Source of the DNA: Gammaproteobacteria bacterium
Lineage (GTDB): Bacteria > Pseudomonadota > Gammaproteobacteria > Pseudomonadales > Halieaceae
Direction: 5' to 3'
DNA length: 8,233 nt
Assembly (NCBI GenBank): GCA_029859085.1
Contig: JAOUDU010000093.1
Location: 1 to 8,233 of the forward strand
Shown: positions 7,461 through 8,233 of the stretch, one piece after another
Position numbering within the stretch: the first letter of the stretch is position 1
Layout: each line of letters begins with the position of its first letter
Notes under the pieces: generated by a model
Seen by the model: only the letters and a program-made list of their open reading frames with translations
The model's database searches: none
What the model was told of the DNA's origin: nothing
Position numbers and translations under genes: made by a program

Positions 7461-7463
7461 ACC

Positions 7464-8233
7464 GTGGACAGTGGGCAGCTGGACGGGGACGCCGGTCCGG
7501 CCAACATCGTATTCCTCGGGACGCTGGCAGCCATCGCGGCGATGATGCTGCTCGAGGCCTTACTCCCGCGCCGTGACCTCGCGCAGAATATGCTGTGGCG
7601 CTGGAGCAACAACTTTTCCCTGGGCATCCTGACCTGGTATATCAGCACACTCGCTTCCACTGCGGTTATGCTTTACCTGGTCAAGTTGACCGAAGACAGC
7701 CAGTTCGGTCTTATGCCTTACCTGGAAGCGGGACCCATGGCAGGATTCCTGGCCCTGCTGGTGGCAACCCAGTTCATCGGTTACTGGGTACACGTGGCAT
7801 TCCATAAAATACCGTGGTTATGGCCCATCCACGCCATCCACCACACGGACATAGACGTGGACGTCTCAACCAGTTACCGCCATCACCCGCTGGAGCCTCT
7901 GGTCAGCCTGCCGCTGGTTGCACCTATGGTTCTGCTGCTGGGGATACCCATGGAGGTTGCCGTGGGTTACAAGTTGTTCGAAGTGGCCATGACCGTATTC
8001 AGCCACAGCAATGTTCGCCTGCCGGAAGCGCTGGACCGCTACTTGCGCTGGATAATCCTTACACCGGATTTTCACCGGCTGCATCACTGTGCGGAGCCCA
8101 GGTATACCAACAGTAATTACGGCAGCGTTGTGCCCTGGTTCGATTACCTGTTTGGCACCGCGTCGGCCCGGCCTTACGACGAACAGGAATCGATGGCGCT
8201 GGGGCTGGAGTATCTGCGGGAACCCGGGGACGG
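7464..8233 (+). CDS. Fatty acid hydroxylase / sterol desaturase family protein (3' end outside window)
   Basis: This is an integral-membrane non-haem di-iron oxygenase of the fatty acid hydroxylase superfamily. 256 complete codons are visible and the frame is open at the right edge. The histidine clusters that bind the two irons are present: HVAFH (110-114), HAIHH (123-127), YRHHP (His140, His141), FSHSN (His181) and DFHRLHH (204-208), followed by the typical NYGSVVPWFDYLFGT. Hydrophobic segments lie at about 14-33, 52-73, 92-112 and 146-166. The start is GTG at 7464: an in-frame TGA at 7458 blocks anything earlier, and the next candidates (ATG codons 27 and 28) fall inside the first membrane helix. 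The Shine-Dalgarno match is poor (GGGAAG eight bases away), so coupling from upstream is possible. Family members hydroxylate or desaturate sterols, carotenoids or fatty acids, or cleave alkylglycerol ethers; the substrate here cannot be assigned. Codon use includes more A/T-ending codons (TTA, ATA, CTT) than gcvP. Confidence 0.88.
   Translation, partial: MDSGQLDGDAGPANIVFLGTLAAIAAMMLLEALLPRRDLAQNMLWRWSNNFSLGILTWYISTLASTAVMLYLVKLTEDSQFGLMPYLEAGPMAGFLALLVATQFIGYWVHVAFHKIPWLWPIHAIHHTDIDVDVSTSYRHHPLEPLVSLPLVAPMVLLLGIPMEVAVGYKLFEVAMTVFSHSNVRLPEALDRYLRWIILTPDFHRLHHCAEPRYTNSNYGSVVPWFDYLFGTASARPYDEQESMALGLEYLREPGD

Noticed and set aside
1..8233. tRNA, rRNA, CRISPR arrays, insertion sequences or phage genes
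   Set aside because: None was recognised on either strand. The only clear repeat is the palindrome pair at 443-496, and genes fill nearly all of the window.

Overview
The window is high-GC bacterial DNA with tightly packed genes. It looks like a gammaproteobacterial chromosome, perhaps a marine lineage. The reasons are a GreB protein close to the Escherichia coli type, a single-chain GcvP of about 960 residues, an outer-membrane porin ending in Phe, and Fur-box-like operators. The genus cannot be fixed from this sequence.

Layout: (1) 2-442, plus strand: the 3' part of greB, a transcript-cleavage factor, whose first dozen or so codons lie off the left edge. (2) 443-496: a perfect 18-bp palindrome present twice, placed between greB and the convergent gene and running into that gene's last codons. 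(3) 464-3020, minus strand: a three-gene operon, read from 3020 down to 464. It encodes an outer-membrane porin, a secreted FMN-binding-domain protein with a covalent-flavinylation motif, and a PepSY-associated two-helix membrane protein. Both internal junctions are TGATG stop/start overlaps. A promoter and two Fur-like boxes sit just upstream (3065-3115). (4) 3110-4357, minus strand: a cytoplasmic serine hydrolase of the beta-lactamase class C / family VIII esterase type. Its stop codon lies inside one of the Fur-like boxes. (5) 4537-7434, plus strand: a complete gcvP (glycine cleavage P-protein), divergent from the hydrolase. (6) 7464 to the right edge, plus strand: a fatty acid hydroxylase / sterol desaturase family membrane di-iron enzyme, cut by the window end. 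It is separated from gcvP by a ten-codon open frame (stop included) that overlaps the gcvP stop.

The most interesting unit is the porin / FMN-binding / PepSY operon. Electrons could pass from an inner-membrane PepSY protein to a periplasmic flavoprotein, next to an outer-membrane channel. The Fur-like operators suggest expression under iron limitation, so a periplasmic flavin-dependent reductase acting on ferric iron or a ferric chelate is the leading hypothesis. This is inference from domains and context; the substrate is not visible in the sequence. greB and gcvP look ordinary.
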